Positions 5,874 through 14,285 of a stretch of 14,285 nt of DNA are shown in pieces (positions within the stretch are counted from its first letter, which is position 1; every line of letters begins with the position of its first letter). A program made the translations under genes and the position numbers. Source of the DNA: Clostridiales bacterium (GTDB lineage: Bacteria; Bacillota_A; Clostridia; Oscillospirales; Oscillospiraceae); the NCBI GenBank assembly GCA_019417795.1, contig DXUR01000003.1, positions 16,277-30,561 on the forward strand, read 5' to 3'. The notes beneath the pieces were generated by a model. The model saw only the letters and a program-made list of their open reading frames with translations, was not told where the DNA came from and did no database searches.

Positions 5874-6053
5874 TTATTTTTCAGCGGATTTTGAAGTAGC
5901 TTCAACAATTTCCGCATTGTTCAAAACGTCGGCAACCTCTTCGAGAATGGCGATACTACCACTCAGATTTGCCAAATTCGCCTTGCCTTTTACATAGACA
6001 TTGTTCAGTGCATTCAGCACGAATCCCAGTTGCTGCATAACTTGATCCTTCAT
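5874..6053 (-). CDS. Small conserved-looking tail-module protein (59 residues)
   Basis: A 59-residue reading frame filling the space between the Tal-like spike and the BppU-like gene. The ATG at 6053 has a strong SD (AAGGAGG, 6 bases upstream) that overlaps the stop region of the spike gene, so it is very probably translated. The product (starts MKDQVMQQLGFVLNALNNVY, ends ATSKSAEK) is predicted mainly helical, with hydrophobic residues spaced as in an amphipathic helix (about 1-18 and 33-50). A central VKGKANLANLSGSIAILEEV segment resembles small uncharacterised proteins found next to tail-tip genes of gut phages; that is memory of a pattern, not a search result. There is no signal peptide or membrane helix. 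It may be a small tail-tip or assembly factor. Function unknown. Confidence 0.8.
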   Translation of the reverse strand: MKDQVMQQLGFVLNALNNVYVKGKANLANLSGSIAILEEVADVLNNAEIVEATSKSAEK

Positions 6054-6063
6054 ATAGTCCTCC

Positions 6064-9000
6064 TTACAAAGACTTGATTTTTTCTTCCAGTTCGGAGATG
6101 CGACGGTAAAGCGTTTGAATCATGTAGGTATTCAAAGAGATAAACTCCCCATACCGCAGACGATAGAAAACGTCATCAATACCGTCTTTGGGATTGACTT
6201 CTTGGACAGGAGTAATTGTCAGGCCGGCAAAGTCATTCGTCGTCAAACCACTTTCCAACAATGCACGCTCAACGTCCTGCGCGATAAATCCAGTATGAAG
6301 TCTCTTAGACTTTCCAGCTTTTAGCTGATACTGAGTAGGTTTCAGCTTCATAAAGAAATTCTCGTACTTGTCCATTCTGTACTCGATCGCTTGCTTCAAT
6401 CTCCTATCAGATCCGACCGAGATCTCTTCATCAGCAAACAAACCATTGTTTGTAATGGTAAAACCATGATCCGGTGCCTGCATACGCACACCTTTGTTGG
6501 TCGCAATAAAGTAGTATTCATCATCGCTTCCGTACATTTTAGCGCCGTAAGTAAAACTCACGCCGTCGCTGCCCCTCGCGCAACAGAATCCACCATAATC
6601 ACTGCCAAGAGTGATCAAATCGGCGTCAATCTGACCTGCACGAATATAGCTTGCATTGATATACAGCTTGCGCGTCGAAGAATCACTAAAAACGCCAAAC
6701 TTTGTACCGCCATTTGTCAAAACATTAAAAACGTTTCGCTCATTGACGGTCGCATCGCTTCCGTCCATACCATCCTGGCCGTCTTTACCATTCTGGCCGT
6801 CTTCACCGCGAATCTTAATCGCCGAAGTCCAGGTCACTCCGCCATCGTAGGTATAAGAAGCATAGAGATCTCCGTCATTGATAGACTTGTGCCAACTGGT
6901 ACTTCCCCTGGACGGATACGAGTTGTATGACCCGGTAGGAGGTGAGGCGGCAATACTGCAATACAACACCAAGCACGGGCTGTTGCCGCTGCCCCAAGTA
7001 ATGCTACCGTCCGCCATATTGATGCTGCCCTTCATAGTGACATTGCCGGACGGATCGACATAGAACGCGCCGTTGTTTACATCAATACCGCAGCCTTTCA
7101 GCCATCCACCAGATTGTGGATCGGCGGTCAGATTTCCGCTCAGTCTTGAGGCAGAGAGCGTACCGCTAAACTCGCCATCTCTTGCGTGCAGTGTGCCGTC
7201 TCGCTTTACCCAGAATTTTGCATTCTCAGGTTTTGTAGCACCCGCCCAAATCGCATACAGCGAATTGGTATCCTTGGAAGAGTTGAGGGCAACAAAAGTA
7301 GAGTTTGATCCACAATGAAGCTCATTCTCGGCCAGTTCCCACCCGCCAATCGAACCGGAGTCGGCCTTGATTCTTCCTCTGAAATAGGCGCTGCCGTCTC
7401 GAAGATCCAGATAGAAGTTTGCGTTCTCAGGCATACCGTCCGCATCGAACTTGATATCGCCCCAATCGTCAATAAACTCCGGGGTCACGGTTGTACCATT
7501 AGTATTGAACAGGAGCTTATTGCCGGCCACGATACCATACTTCGGATCGAAGATCATCAGGCCACCGTCGTCATGCTGCATAATGTACGAGGCGTTATAC
7601 AACCACGCTCCGGTGGCGTCCACCTTAAATTGCATTACGCCGTTATCGTTGGCGTTCTCCAAGACGAGGTTGTTACCAATAATGAGACTACCCGCAAGCA
7701 GTTCTGTATTGATACCCCATGTCTCTCCAATCAGGATATCGTTACCCTTATCATCTTTGAGACCTGTTTTCGCATCGGAGTAAAACCGACCGATACCCAG
7801 TTTAGCAGTCTTCCAACCATCGTCAGTCATGGCAATCATGTTGTCCACGATACGCAGTTGATACTTACTGTCACCGCCCACTTGGATACCCGCACCATTG
7901 ATCACAACGCTCTGATTACTTGCGCCAATAATGGTGTTTACTGCCGCATTCAAGGCGTTCTCCATAAACTGCGAAACCTGAGTAGTCTTATTCGCAGTTC
8001 TGTTGTAGAGGTATTTGCTGGTATCAAAACTGCGGCTGGACGCACTGACCTTATTGACCTCACTCAACCAATTCGCAACTACGTCACGTTTTTGGAAACG
8101 ATTAGAAAAGGTCAATGTCAACTTCTCGGGGTTCTCAAAGTCCAGAGCTACCCCGATCAGCTTCGGCTCGATCACACCACCATCACCGACGTTCAGATAA
8201 ATGCTCTTGCCGAACTCCAATTTATTCTTAAACGGCTCAAATTCTTTCTGGAACAAGAAATTAGCCGTATCAATGGAAAACTCGTAAACAGGCCATGCCC
8301 ATTCATCCAAAAGCTCTTCGCCAAATGCGTACAGCTCTTGCGCCACAGAATATTTTTGATACTCGTTCACATTTACTGTGAAAAACAGCTTGGATGTGCC
8401 CGCCTCAAAAGAAATCTGGGTGCCTTTGTTCTCCGTTACCCCATCCTGAGAAACAGGAGAAATATCACTGCTGAACTGAGAAAGTATGCCGGATGCAGTA
8501 ACAAGTCCGCTCGGGAAGCTATGCTCATCAAACGTCGTAGATCCCATGTACACCGTCAGTACATATTCGTTTGTACTTGGGTTAACCTCCAAAGTACCAC
8601 GCACAATGTCTGCCGTCAGCTTTGCGCTGGCAATTTTCAAAACGCCGCCCGCAATAGCATACATACTTTTACCGTTAAGACTTGCCTGTGCAATATCAGC
8701 CCCGGTCAATGTAACCTCCCCCTGCAATGTGGAGATGGCACCAGAAGCCGATGTATCTACATCGGTCGCAACGAAAGTTTCTTCTGCCGCTTCGCCCTCA
8801 ATCAAATAGTGGTTGAGGATTTTTTGTTCGGCTTTTGTGAAATACTTGGAAATAGACAGCTGCTCTACAACACCCTGAATATCAGTGGTATACCGATCAA
8901 TCTCTGCCTGCAAATTCGCAATCACTGTTTCTTGCGCCTCAATCTCAGAGTTCTTTGCAGAGATTTTCTCATTGATCTCTGTCAGCTGTTGCTGTTGACT

Positions 9001-10032
9001 TGTCTTTCCAGCGGCAGTGGATTCCAGAGCCATTGTCTGGATAATTACGCTTTGTTGCGTAGTCAGGACTTCCAAATCGCCTTTCAACGAAGCGAGTGTC
9101 ACTTCCTCCGCCAGCCTTTGGGCGGTTCTGGATGCCCGTGCTGCTACCAGATTGGTGTAGTGAGTTTGGTTGCTTTTAATTGCAGCATTCCAGCTCTTGA
9201 CACGCTCGGCCAAAGTAACTGTGCTGCCCTCGGCGATCACATCAAAATCGCCGTTGGAAATGAAATACGACAGGTTTACCATGTAGTCTGTGCCGATCGG
9301 GTTTACACCCCGAATACTCAGGTCGCCCGATCCGTACAGATGGAGCTTTGTCACCATATCATCGGTAAGCTCTTCCAGATCAACCGCATCCACCAAATTC
9401 TGATAACTCAGATAGATAGGCACGGTTCCACGGCTTTTCCCCGCGTCGTAAGCACTAATCGTCCTGGCGTACACGTCAAACACAATCGTGCAGTTATACT
9501 TCTCCATGGCGCTGCCATAGCAAAAACTCAAGGCGTCGCTATCGTACTCGTCAAAGGTGCGATAACATCCAATCAGCTTGGGGTCAACATAACCAATACT
9601 CCATGTCGTATCCAATTCCAGGATACGGCCCAGAATAGTATCCTCCGGCTGAACAGGATTCCAGAAGTTATACGTTCCTTCTTCCAAATAGAGCTTCTTT
9701 TTCTCAAAAAGCTGCTCAATGGAGTATCCGGTAATATGCTTTACCTCAGATACACCGTCACCTGATGTAGTCGGCCTCTGAAGAATGTAGATACCAAGCT
9801 GTTCGGTAAACAGCATTTTGTAGCTGGTCAGCAAACGATAAACCGGATTGATTTTCCCATCGGAATGCCGAGGGACATCGAACTCAACGCGGCTTACATC
9901 CGCATAGTTCAGTTCAAAATTAAGGTTGTTGACCCAAGGGATAACCCCAAGCTCTTTACCAGCCAGAGTCTGCAACCGCAAAGCGGGCTGCTTAATCTGG
10001 CTGGCTTCCAATTTAGAATAATCCAGATACAC
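6064..10032 (-). CDS. Tail-associated hub/spike protein (Tal-like) with C-terminal S74 self-cleaving chaperone domain
   Basis: A 1322-residue tail-tip protein with a GTG start; SD AGAAAGGAGG lies 6 bases upstream. Residues 1-275 look like the gp27-like hub of phage minor structural/Tal proteins. Residues 280-390 are a coiled coil. Residues 400-570 form an extra beta-rich domain. The hub appears to resume at about 580-645 (FEPFKNKLEFGKSIYLNVGD, then a beta hairpin ending in SNRF). Residues 700-1060 are beta-rich, repeat-like stalk segments (for example DSGSIGGWELAENELHC). About 1076-1093 are six collagen-like Gly-X-Y triplets. The last 115 residues are a Peptidase_S74 intramolecular chaperone: SDRRLKQ, GFIAQDVE and YGEF are all present, ending in a short coiled coil (RRISELEEKIKSL). 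In S74 proteins the chain is cut just before the Ser of the SDxxxK dyad, here predicted between Gly1207 and Ser1208 with Lys1213 as partner. The protein likely forms the trimeric central spike. Confidence 0.9.
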   Translation of the reverse strand: MYLDYSKLEASQIKQPALRLQTLAGKELGVIPWVNNLNFELNYADVSRVEFDVPRHSDGKINPVYRLLTSYKMLFTEQLGIYILQRPTTSGDGVSEVKHITGYSIEQLFEKKKLYLEEGTYNFWNPVQPEDTILGRILELDTTWSIGYVDPKLIGCYRTFDEYDSDALSFCYGSAMEKYNCTIVFDVYARTISAYDAGKSRGTVPIYLSYQNLVDAVDLEELTDDMVTKLHLYGSGDLSIRGVNPIGTDYMVNLSYFISNGDFDVIAEGSTVTLAERVKSWNAAIKSNQTHYTNLVAARASRTAQRLAEEVTLASLKGDLEVLTTQQSVIIQTMALESTAAGKTSQQQQLTEINEKISAKNSEIEAQETVIANLQAEIDRYTTDIQGVVEQLSISKYFTKAEQKILNHYLIEGEAAEETFVATDVDTSASGAISTLQGEVTLTGADIAQASLNGKSMYAIAGGVLKIASAKLTADIVRGTLEVNPSTNEYVLTVYMGSTTFDEHSFPSGLVTASGILSQFSSDISPVSQDGVTENKGTQISFEAGTSKLFFTVNVNEYQKYSVAQELYAFGEELLDEWAWPVYEFSIDTANFLFQKEFEPFKNKLEFGKSIYLNVGDGGVIEPKLIGVALDFENPEKLTLTFSNRFQKRDVVANWLSEVNKVSASSRSFDTSKYLYNRTANKTTQVSQFMENALNAAVNTIIGASNQSVVINGAGIQVGGDSKYQLRIVDNMIAMTDDGWKTAKLGIGRFYSDAKTGLKDDKGNDILIGETWGINTELLAGSLIIGNNLVLENANDNGVMQFKVDATGAWLYNASYIMQHDDGGLMIFDPKYGIVAGNKLLFNTNGTTVTPEFIDDWGDIKFDADGMPENANFYLDLRDGSAYFRGRIKADSGSIGGWELAENELHCGSNSTFVALNSSKDTNSLYAIWAGATKPENAKFWVKRDGTLHARDGEFSGTLSASRLSGNLTADPQSGGWLKGCGIDVNNGAFYVDPSGNVTMKGSINMADGSITWGSGNSPCLVLYCSIAASPPTGSYNSYPSRGSTSWHKSINDGDLYASYTYDGGVTWTSAIKIRGEDGQNGKDGQDGMDGSDATVNERNVFNVLTNGGTKFGVFSDSSTRKLYINASYIRAGQIDADLITLGSDYGGFCCARGSDGVSFTYGAKMYGSDDEYYFIATNKGVRMQAPDHGFTITNNGLFADEEISVGSDRRLKQAIEYRMDKYENFFMKLKPTQYQLKAGKSKRLHTGFIAQDVERALLESGLTTNDFAGLTITPVQEVNPKDGIDDVFYRLRYGEFISLNTYMIQTLYRRISELEEKIKSL

Positions 10033-10047
10033 CTCTGGCCTCCTTTC

Positions 10048-10833
10048 TTATGCTCCGACGTTATAAAGGTATCGACCGCTGATCGTTGCGCTCCCAGTTC
10101 CAGTGAATACCAATTCATTGTCTCCGGGTTCCAACTCCAAAAACACAAAATTGAAGTGTTCATAAAGATCGTAGCCAGACACATCCTCTGTAACTACCTG
10201 GTTCTCATTGTCAACACGGATAGACAAACTGCCTCCCGGCAAATTATCAAACCGCATTTCTGCTCCGGTCGTCTTGTTCTTTACTGCAAAACTGGTACAG
10301 CCGGCAGCAAGAGCGACCAACATTTCCGGGCGCAACTTTTCCATGCAGGTACTGTCATTGTAAAACCGCACCGCTGTTTCCCCGCTGATTTGATAGGTCT
10401 TCGCAAATGGATAGCTGTATCCATATGGGCAGTCGCAGATGATTTTAGCTTCAAACGCCATAGGTACCCAACTGAGATGAATAGGCGTCAGTTCCTGAAC
10501 GAGACACCGGAATTGAATATGCTCCATATCCGGTTGATCAATACTGAGCCATTGGTACTCCTGATACCCTGTCAGCCATTTTGAAACCGCCTGCATTTCA
10601 TAGCGATCCAACTTATGATCTGCTCCGAAAATCAACGTGAAGCTCAACGGGGTATCGTTATATCGCACACCATAGTGGATCGGCGCAACACGATTTGCCA
10701 GCCGCGTCTCCACCAGATTTGCTTTATTGCCAAAACTATTGGCACTATGTTTATTGCTGGACATATCCGCAATGTACATACCGAACATGGAAGCGGGCAT
10801 ACCAGCATAGGTAAATTCATAGCTTTTGAACAT
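10048..10833 (-). CDS. Distal tail protein (Dit-like, siphovirus tail family)
   Basis: A 261-residue protein in the position and of the size of Dit, the hexameric hub that closes the tail tube and links it to Tal and the receptor-binding parts. The N-terminus (MFKSYEFTYAGMPASMFG) and the following beta-rich region with a polar strand pattern resemble the N-terminal belt domain of Sipho_tail/Dit proteins. The region around residues 125-150 (FEAKIICDCPYGYSYPF) matches the place where Dit proteins cross from the belt domain to the galectin-like C-terminal domain, and residues 150-261 are short beta strands compatible with that fold. The ATG at 10833 has SD AAGGAAGG at a 7-base spacing. The stop at 10048 is 15 bases before the next start, so the two genes are probably translationally coupled. 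Evidence is residue pattern, length and synteny; no structural comparison was possible. Confidence 0.85.
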   Translation of the reverse strand: MFKSYEFTYAGMPASMFGMYIADMSSNKHSANSFGNKANLVETRLANRVAPIHYGVRYNDTPLSFTLIFGADHKLDRYEMQAVSKWLTGYQEYQWLSIDQPDMEHIQFRCLVQELTPIHLSWVPMAFEAKIICDCPYGYSYPFAKTYQISGETAVRFYNDSTCMEKLRPEMLVALAAGCTSFAVKNKTTGAEMRFDNLPGGSLSIRVDNENQVVTEDVSGYDLYEHFNFVFLELEPGDNELVFTGTGSATISGRYLYNVGA

Positions 10834-10855
10834 TGTCTTCCCTTCCTTGCTATAT

Positions 10856-10883
10856 GAAAGGGACGCCCAATTTCGGGCGTCCC
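10856..10883 (-). terminator. GC-rich hairpin between tape measure and Dit genes
   Basis: A perfect 9-bp inverted repeat (GGGACGCCC, 6-base loop, GGGCGTCCC; 10860-10883) starts 4 bases after the tape measure stop codon. Read on the minus strand it is followed by only three T residues (TTTC), so it is a weak rho-independent terminator at best. It lies inside an otherwise continuous tail operon, with the Dit SD about 10 bases further on. It may cause partial termination, or stabilise or process the mRNA so that tape measure and Dit levels differ. The structure is seen; its role is inferred. Confidence 0.6.
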
Positions 10884-10887
10884 AATC

Positions 10888-13800
10888 TTATCTCCCGATT
10901 CCAATGAGCCGTCCAATCTGATTGACCATATCGCGTGTAACCTTGATATGCTTCTCAACCGTAGACTGGTCGGCACCATGAATGATCGTATCACCAATCT
11001 GCACCTCAATGGGCCTGCTGTTATTGGTGATATTATTTACCGTCTTACTGCCGCCTACCTGCTTCATCACATCAGACAAAGTAGACTTGCCAGCATAATC
11101 CGGCAGATCACTCATTGCGTCAGAGAGCATATTGATACGATCCATCTGTGTGGTCAGATTGTCCACCATCTGTTCGCTCAATACCCACTCCTTGGTTTTC
11201 AGCAGAGAGAGTTGTTCGTTGGACTTGATATCTCCTCCGCCGACAATGCCACCCTCATGATAGGTGTACTTTCTGTACTTATCGTACAGCAGTTGCCCAC
11301 CCACGCGATCTACGTACCAAACACCGTCGCTGCCGCGCACCGCAGTAATGCCATACTGTGCCAGCTGTGAGCCAAGCTCAAGATTGCGCCGGTTCAGATA
11401 GAGCTTGCCGGCAGCATCTTCATAAGCGTGCTGCTTGCTGTTTGCATACATCTCTTTGATGATCGCGTGGATCATGTCTTCGTCGCTGGAACTATTGTCG
11501 TAGGTAGCATTCCCAACTTGGAAATTTGTTCCGCTGGACTGCGCGGCCTTGATATCTCCTCCGATACTTCCCAGAGCAGACACGTAACTTCCATACCGTT
11601 GTGCAGCAGCCAAGCAGTTATCCCAAGCATTCGCAATATCACTGTTCAGCACATCGCCATACTGCGTGTTCCAACTGATCAGCTCGCTATACAGCGTATC
11701 CCAGTGAGACTCGATATAAGAGATTGCCATATCATAGAGCTTCTGATGAGAAGAGATACTGTCTTCCAGAATCTTAATTTCCTTATCCTTCTCATCATGA
11801 TAAGACTCTTCCATCTTATCCAGAGCATCCTCCTGAGCCTCCAGTGTTCTGTCCGCCTGTTCGTCGGCCAAATCAGACTGAAGTTTACTCAGCTCTTCGA
11901 GCAACGCAGCTTTTTCAGCCTGAGCTTCGCGGCTGTCATCCAGAGAAAGCATATCAATACGGGCTTGCAGTTTCGCAATCTCACGCATTTTAGATGCCAT
12001 GGTCTTCTGGTGATCTGCCTCGTCTTTGCTGGCCTCCAATGACTGCTTCTTCAGGTCGATAATTTCAGAGTACGCATCCTTCATGTCCTCCAATCCGTCG
12101 ATCTGATCTTGGATACGCTGTTTCAGCATATCCATTACATAATCGAGGATGTCGTTCAATCCGTTCTGCATCTCCTCTAACTCGTCCGTCACGCCACCCA
12201 CGGTTTTACCAATGCTCTGTACGGCGCTGTCCGCCATAGCCCGAATTGCATTGATATTCCGCAACGCCGCTTGGTACTGATCTTCGTCCAGTCCAGCCAA
12301 AGCCAGATTTGCATAGACCAATCCCCAAGTTGCGTTAGTAGCCTGTTCGGTTGCATACAGCAAATTATTCAGAGTTGCGATATCGCCCTCAGACTTTGCC
12401 ATACGAAGTGCTTCTACATAGGCCAAAGAACTCTCAATCGCCATCTGCTGCGTCCGTGCGGCGATGACCGCTTGGATGCGCTCTTCGTTGATGACAAGCT
12501 GCCCATTCTCATCAATCAGGTACGCTACATACTTCTGCCCAAGCCCGATAATACTTTGCAAAGTATCTACGGTAATGAACCCGCTCTGGGCATACTCGTC
12601 CGCCGCATCGTGGAGTGTGTCGTAAACATTTTGGATAGTATCAACCGCGTCGGAAGCCTCTTCAACGATACCATCCAGAAGCTCCATAATCTGCTTACGA
12701 GCTTCCTTGATATCCTGTCCAAGTTCTTCCCAACTTTCCGAACCGTCACGATTTTCCTCGTTCAAGTCCGTCAGAGAATTGATAAGATCCTCAGTTTCCT
12801 TCCTCAAACCATTTGTGGCTTCCTGCAGAGTGTCGTACCCACCCTTACTATCGGCCACCAGTTCATTCAGGTGCTCCATGTTTGCGATCCAGAGTTCATT
12901 GGTGTCAGCGTTATACTGTACCTCGAACCCCAGATCTCGCAGTGCTTTAACGCCGGAAGAGATCGTGCTTTCCCTTTGGTCATTCAGATTTTGCAGCGCC
13001 TCTTGCTCACGCTGATAGGCACTGATCAACTGACGCTCCAAAAGGATTTTCTCTCTCAAATCGTCAGAGTTGTCAATTTTGGTTTCAAGCTCCGCTCTGG
13101 CCTCTTGTGCCTTGCGTAGCCGTTCAACTGCCTCTCGATAGTCGTCGATGGTAGCGACATACTCTTCGACATCTTTCTTAGAGCTGCTACCTGACTTCGT
13201 ATCGCTCTTGAAACTCTTCAAAGGCGCATTTTTCAACGCCTGCAAAACCGCGATTTGTCCATCAATCTGGCTGATCGCGTCTTGGTACTTGGAAACATCC
13301 AGTTCAATCTGGGAAATAAAATCCTCCAGATTGCTTTCCTTGGCGGTGTAGGAATATTCTGTTCCCTTAAAGCTACCGCTTGTCAGGTTCAGCTTAATGC
13401 CACTACCGCCAGTACCACCGCCAGACCCACCTTGTACGTCAGCCGATCCAGCTACTGTACCGCTTGCAACACCAGCAATAGCCTTAGCCGTCTGGTGTGC
13501 CTGCCTTGCGACAGAAGCAAGATCCGTCTTTACGCTGGTCAAGTTGGTGTACATCGTCTGCGCCAGATCATAGGCAGCTTGATTAAAGTTACCATTTACA
13601 TCCGTGCAAACCTCAGCCGCTACCCGGTTAAACTCTTCCGCGTTCTGAGCCATAGCAGCAGCCGCCAGCTTAAACGCAGTCGCTTCATCAACGCCAGCAT
13701 CAATCAGAGCCTGAGCAACGGCGTTACCGGCATTGATCCGATACTCCGCCAGCTCTTTTGAGATGTCTCCCTCACCCTCAGCAACCGCTTTGGCAAGGTC

Positions 13801-14285
13801 AAGCTGTGTCTGAGCTGCTTCCATCTTAGCCTGCAAGACTGCCTTTTCAGCTTCCAGCTGGGCGATTTGCCCATCAATCTGAGCATCCAATTCAGCCTTT
13901 TTGCCTTGAATGAAAGAGTTTACTACGCCCTCGTTAAGGATAATCTGACCATCAGCCGCTACTTGGGCATTGTTCATGATCTCAGGATAGACCTTGGCAA
14001 ACTCCAAAGCCTTATCCAACGACATGGTAAACCCGTTGGCTACCTCAGCCTGCAAATCTGCAAGCGTCTGGAAGGAATCAGAGATGGTATCAATGGTAGT
14101 TGCGACATTCGAGAAGTTTTGCAAGGCAGAAGTATATGCGTCCAGATCGCCGGTGATTGAACCGTACAAACTGCTGTAGATCGCCAACTTGCCCTGGTTT
14201 TCAGCAATCGCCTCGTTGTTTTTCTTGATTTCCTCTGTGGCGTTGCCGATCATGCCCGACCACAGACCACCATCATTGCCAAGGT
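10888..14285 (-). CDS. Phage tail tape measure protein (5' end outside window)
   Basis: This is the C-terminal 1131 or so residues of a tape measure protein, the scaffold that sets tail length and is ejected with the DNA. The reading frame is open to base 14285, so the Met at 14253 is probably internal and the true start is upstream of the window. Visible features are long alanine/glutamate/glutamine-rich helices with heptad character, a glycine-rich hinge about 270-285 residues after that Met, and a very charged coiled coil around 12100-11780. Near the C-terminus is a motif I recognise from tape measure proteins of Gram-positive phages: YHEGGIVGGG followed by a short EWVLSE stretch. The protein ends in GIGR, TAA at 10888-10890. 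No convincing transmembrane helix or peptidase motif is visible in this part. Its position directly before Dit and Tal is the standard order. Family call is firm; the missing N-terminus cannot be assessed. Confidence 0.93.
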   Translation of the reverse strand, partial: LGNDGGLWSGMIGNATEEIKKNNEAIAENQGKLAIYSSLYGSITGDLDAYTSALQNFSNVATTIDTISDSFQTLADLQAEVANGFTMSLDKALEFAKVYPEIMNNAQVAADGQIILNEGVVNSFIQGKKAELDAQIDGQIAQLEAEKAVLQAKMEAAQTQLDLAKAVAEGEGDISKELAEYRINAGNAVAQALIDAGVDEATAFKLAAAAMAQNAEEFNRVAAEVCTDVNGNFNQAAYDLAQTMYTNLTSVKTDLASVARQAHQTAKAIAGVASGTVAGSADVQGGSGGGTGGSGIKLNLTSGSFKGTEYSYTAKESNLEDFISQIELDVSKYQDAISQIDGQIAVLQALKNAPLKSFKSDTKSGSSSKKDVEEYVATIDDYREAVERLRKAQEARAELETKIDNSDDLREKILLERQLISAYQREQEALQNLNDQRESTISSGVKALRDLGFEVQYNADTNELWIANMEHLNELVADSKGGYDTLQEATNGLRKETEDLINSLTDLNEENRDGSESWEELGQDIKEARKQIMELLDGIVEEASDAVDTIQNVYDTLHDAADEYAQSGFITVDTLQSIIGLGQKYVAYLIDENGQLVINEERIQAVIAARTQQMAIESSLAYVEALRMAKSEGDIATLNNLLYATEQATNATWGLVYANLALAGLDEDQYQAALRNINAIRAMADSAVQSIGKTVGGVTDELEEMQNGLNDILDYVMDMLKQRIQDQIDGLEDMKDAYSEIIDLKKQSLEASKDEADHQKTMASKMREIAKLQARIDMLSLDDSREAQAEKAALLEELSKLQSDLADEQADRTLEAQEDALDKMEESYHDEKDKEIKILEDSISSHQKLYDMAISYIESHWDTLYSELISWNTQYGDVLNSDIANAWDNCLAAAQRYGSYVSALGSIGGDIKAAQSSGTNFQVGNATYDNSSSDEDMIHAIIKEMYANSKQHAYEDAAGKLYLNRRNLELGSQLAQYGITAVRGSDGVWYVDRVGGQLLYDKYRKYTYHEGGIVGGGDIKSNEQLSLLKTKEWVLSEQMVDNLTTQMDRINMLSDAMSDLPDYAGKSTLSDVMKQVGGSKTVNNITNNSRPIEVQIGDTIIHGADQSTVEKHIKVTRDMVNQIGRLIGIGR

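Noticed and set aside
7315..9765. An 816-codon open frame on the plus strand
   Set aside because: It lies entirely inside the well-supported 1322-residue spike gene on the minus strand, encodes a Cys/Arg/Ile-rich sequence without any domain pattern, and has no SD at its start. It is a shadow of the real codon use.
12271..13119. A 282-codon plus-strand open frame
   Set aside because: It is antisense to the tape measure coiled-coil region and has no recognisable domain.
1..14285. A diversity-generating retroelement, CRISPR array, defence system or toxin gene
   Set aside because: There is no reverse transcriptase motif, no regularly spaced short repeats with unique spacers, and no nuclease or toxin-antitoxin pattern. 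The only repeats are coding duplications in the fibre and the degenerate repeats in the 307-residue protein and the adhesin.

Overview
This window is a tail-gene module of a tailed bacteriophage with a siphovirus-type (long, non-contractile) tail, either a free phage or a prophage. All genes lie on the minus strand and are read from high to low coordinates. They are tightly packed: most gaps are 10-25 bases and nearly every start has an AGGAGG-type Shine-Dalgarno (SD) sequence. The strong SDs, the GTG and TTG starts, base composition near one half G+C by eye, and the protein types (BppU-like baseplate protein, FN3/Ig-like adhesin, S74-ended Tal) suggest a phage of a Gram-positive Firmicutes host, probably a gut Clostridia relative. 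That host call is inference. I see no integrase, lysis, packaging or replication gene, and no tRNA, CRISPR array or transposon.

Layout in transcription order. (1) The window opens inside a tape measure protein gene (14285 to 10888; its start lies outside). (2) A GC-rich hairpin follows, then the distal tail protein Dit (10833-10048). (3) Next is a 1322-residue tail-associated hub/spike protein (10032-6064) with a gp27-like hub, a coiled coil, a collagen-like stretch and a C-terminal S74 self-cleaving chaperone domain. (4) A set of small tail-tip proteins follows: a 59-residue protein, a BppU-N-like baseplate protein, a 134-residue tail-fibre-type protein, a 307-residue unknown with internal repeats, a 96-residue unknown and a 127-residue protein with a glycine hinge. 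(5) Then a 363-residue fibre with HxH repeats, ending at a clear rho-independent terminator. (6) Beyond the terminator come two proteins that share a C-terminal domain, and finally an FN3/Ig-like adhesin that runs off the left edge at base 1.

These genes appear to form one assembly line. The tape measure sets tail length, Dit caps the tube and joins it to the Tal hub/spike, and the downstream small genes supply baseplate, fibre and adhesin parts that make host contact. The terminator at 2105-2137 divides the cassette into a tail-core part and a distal adhesin part. The least explained genes are the small ones between 5430 and 3380 and the paired genes at 2083-1132. I found no non-phage system hidden in the window.
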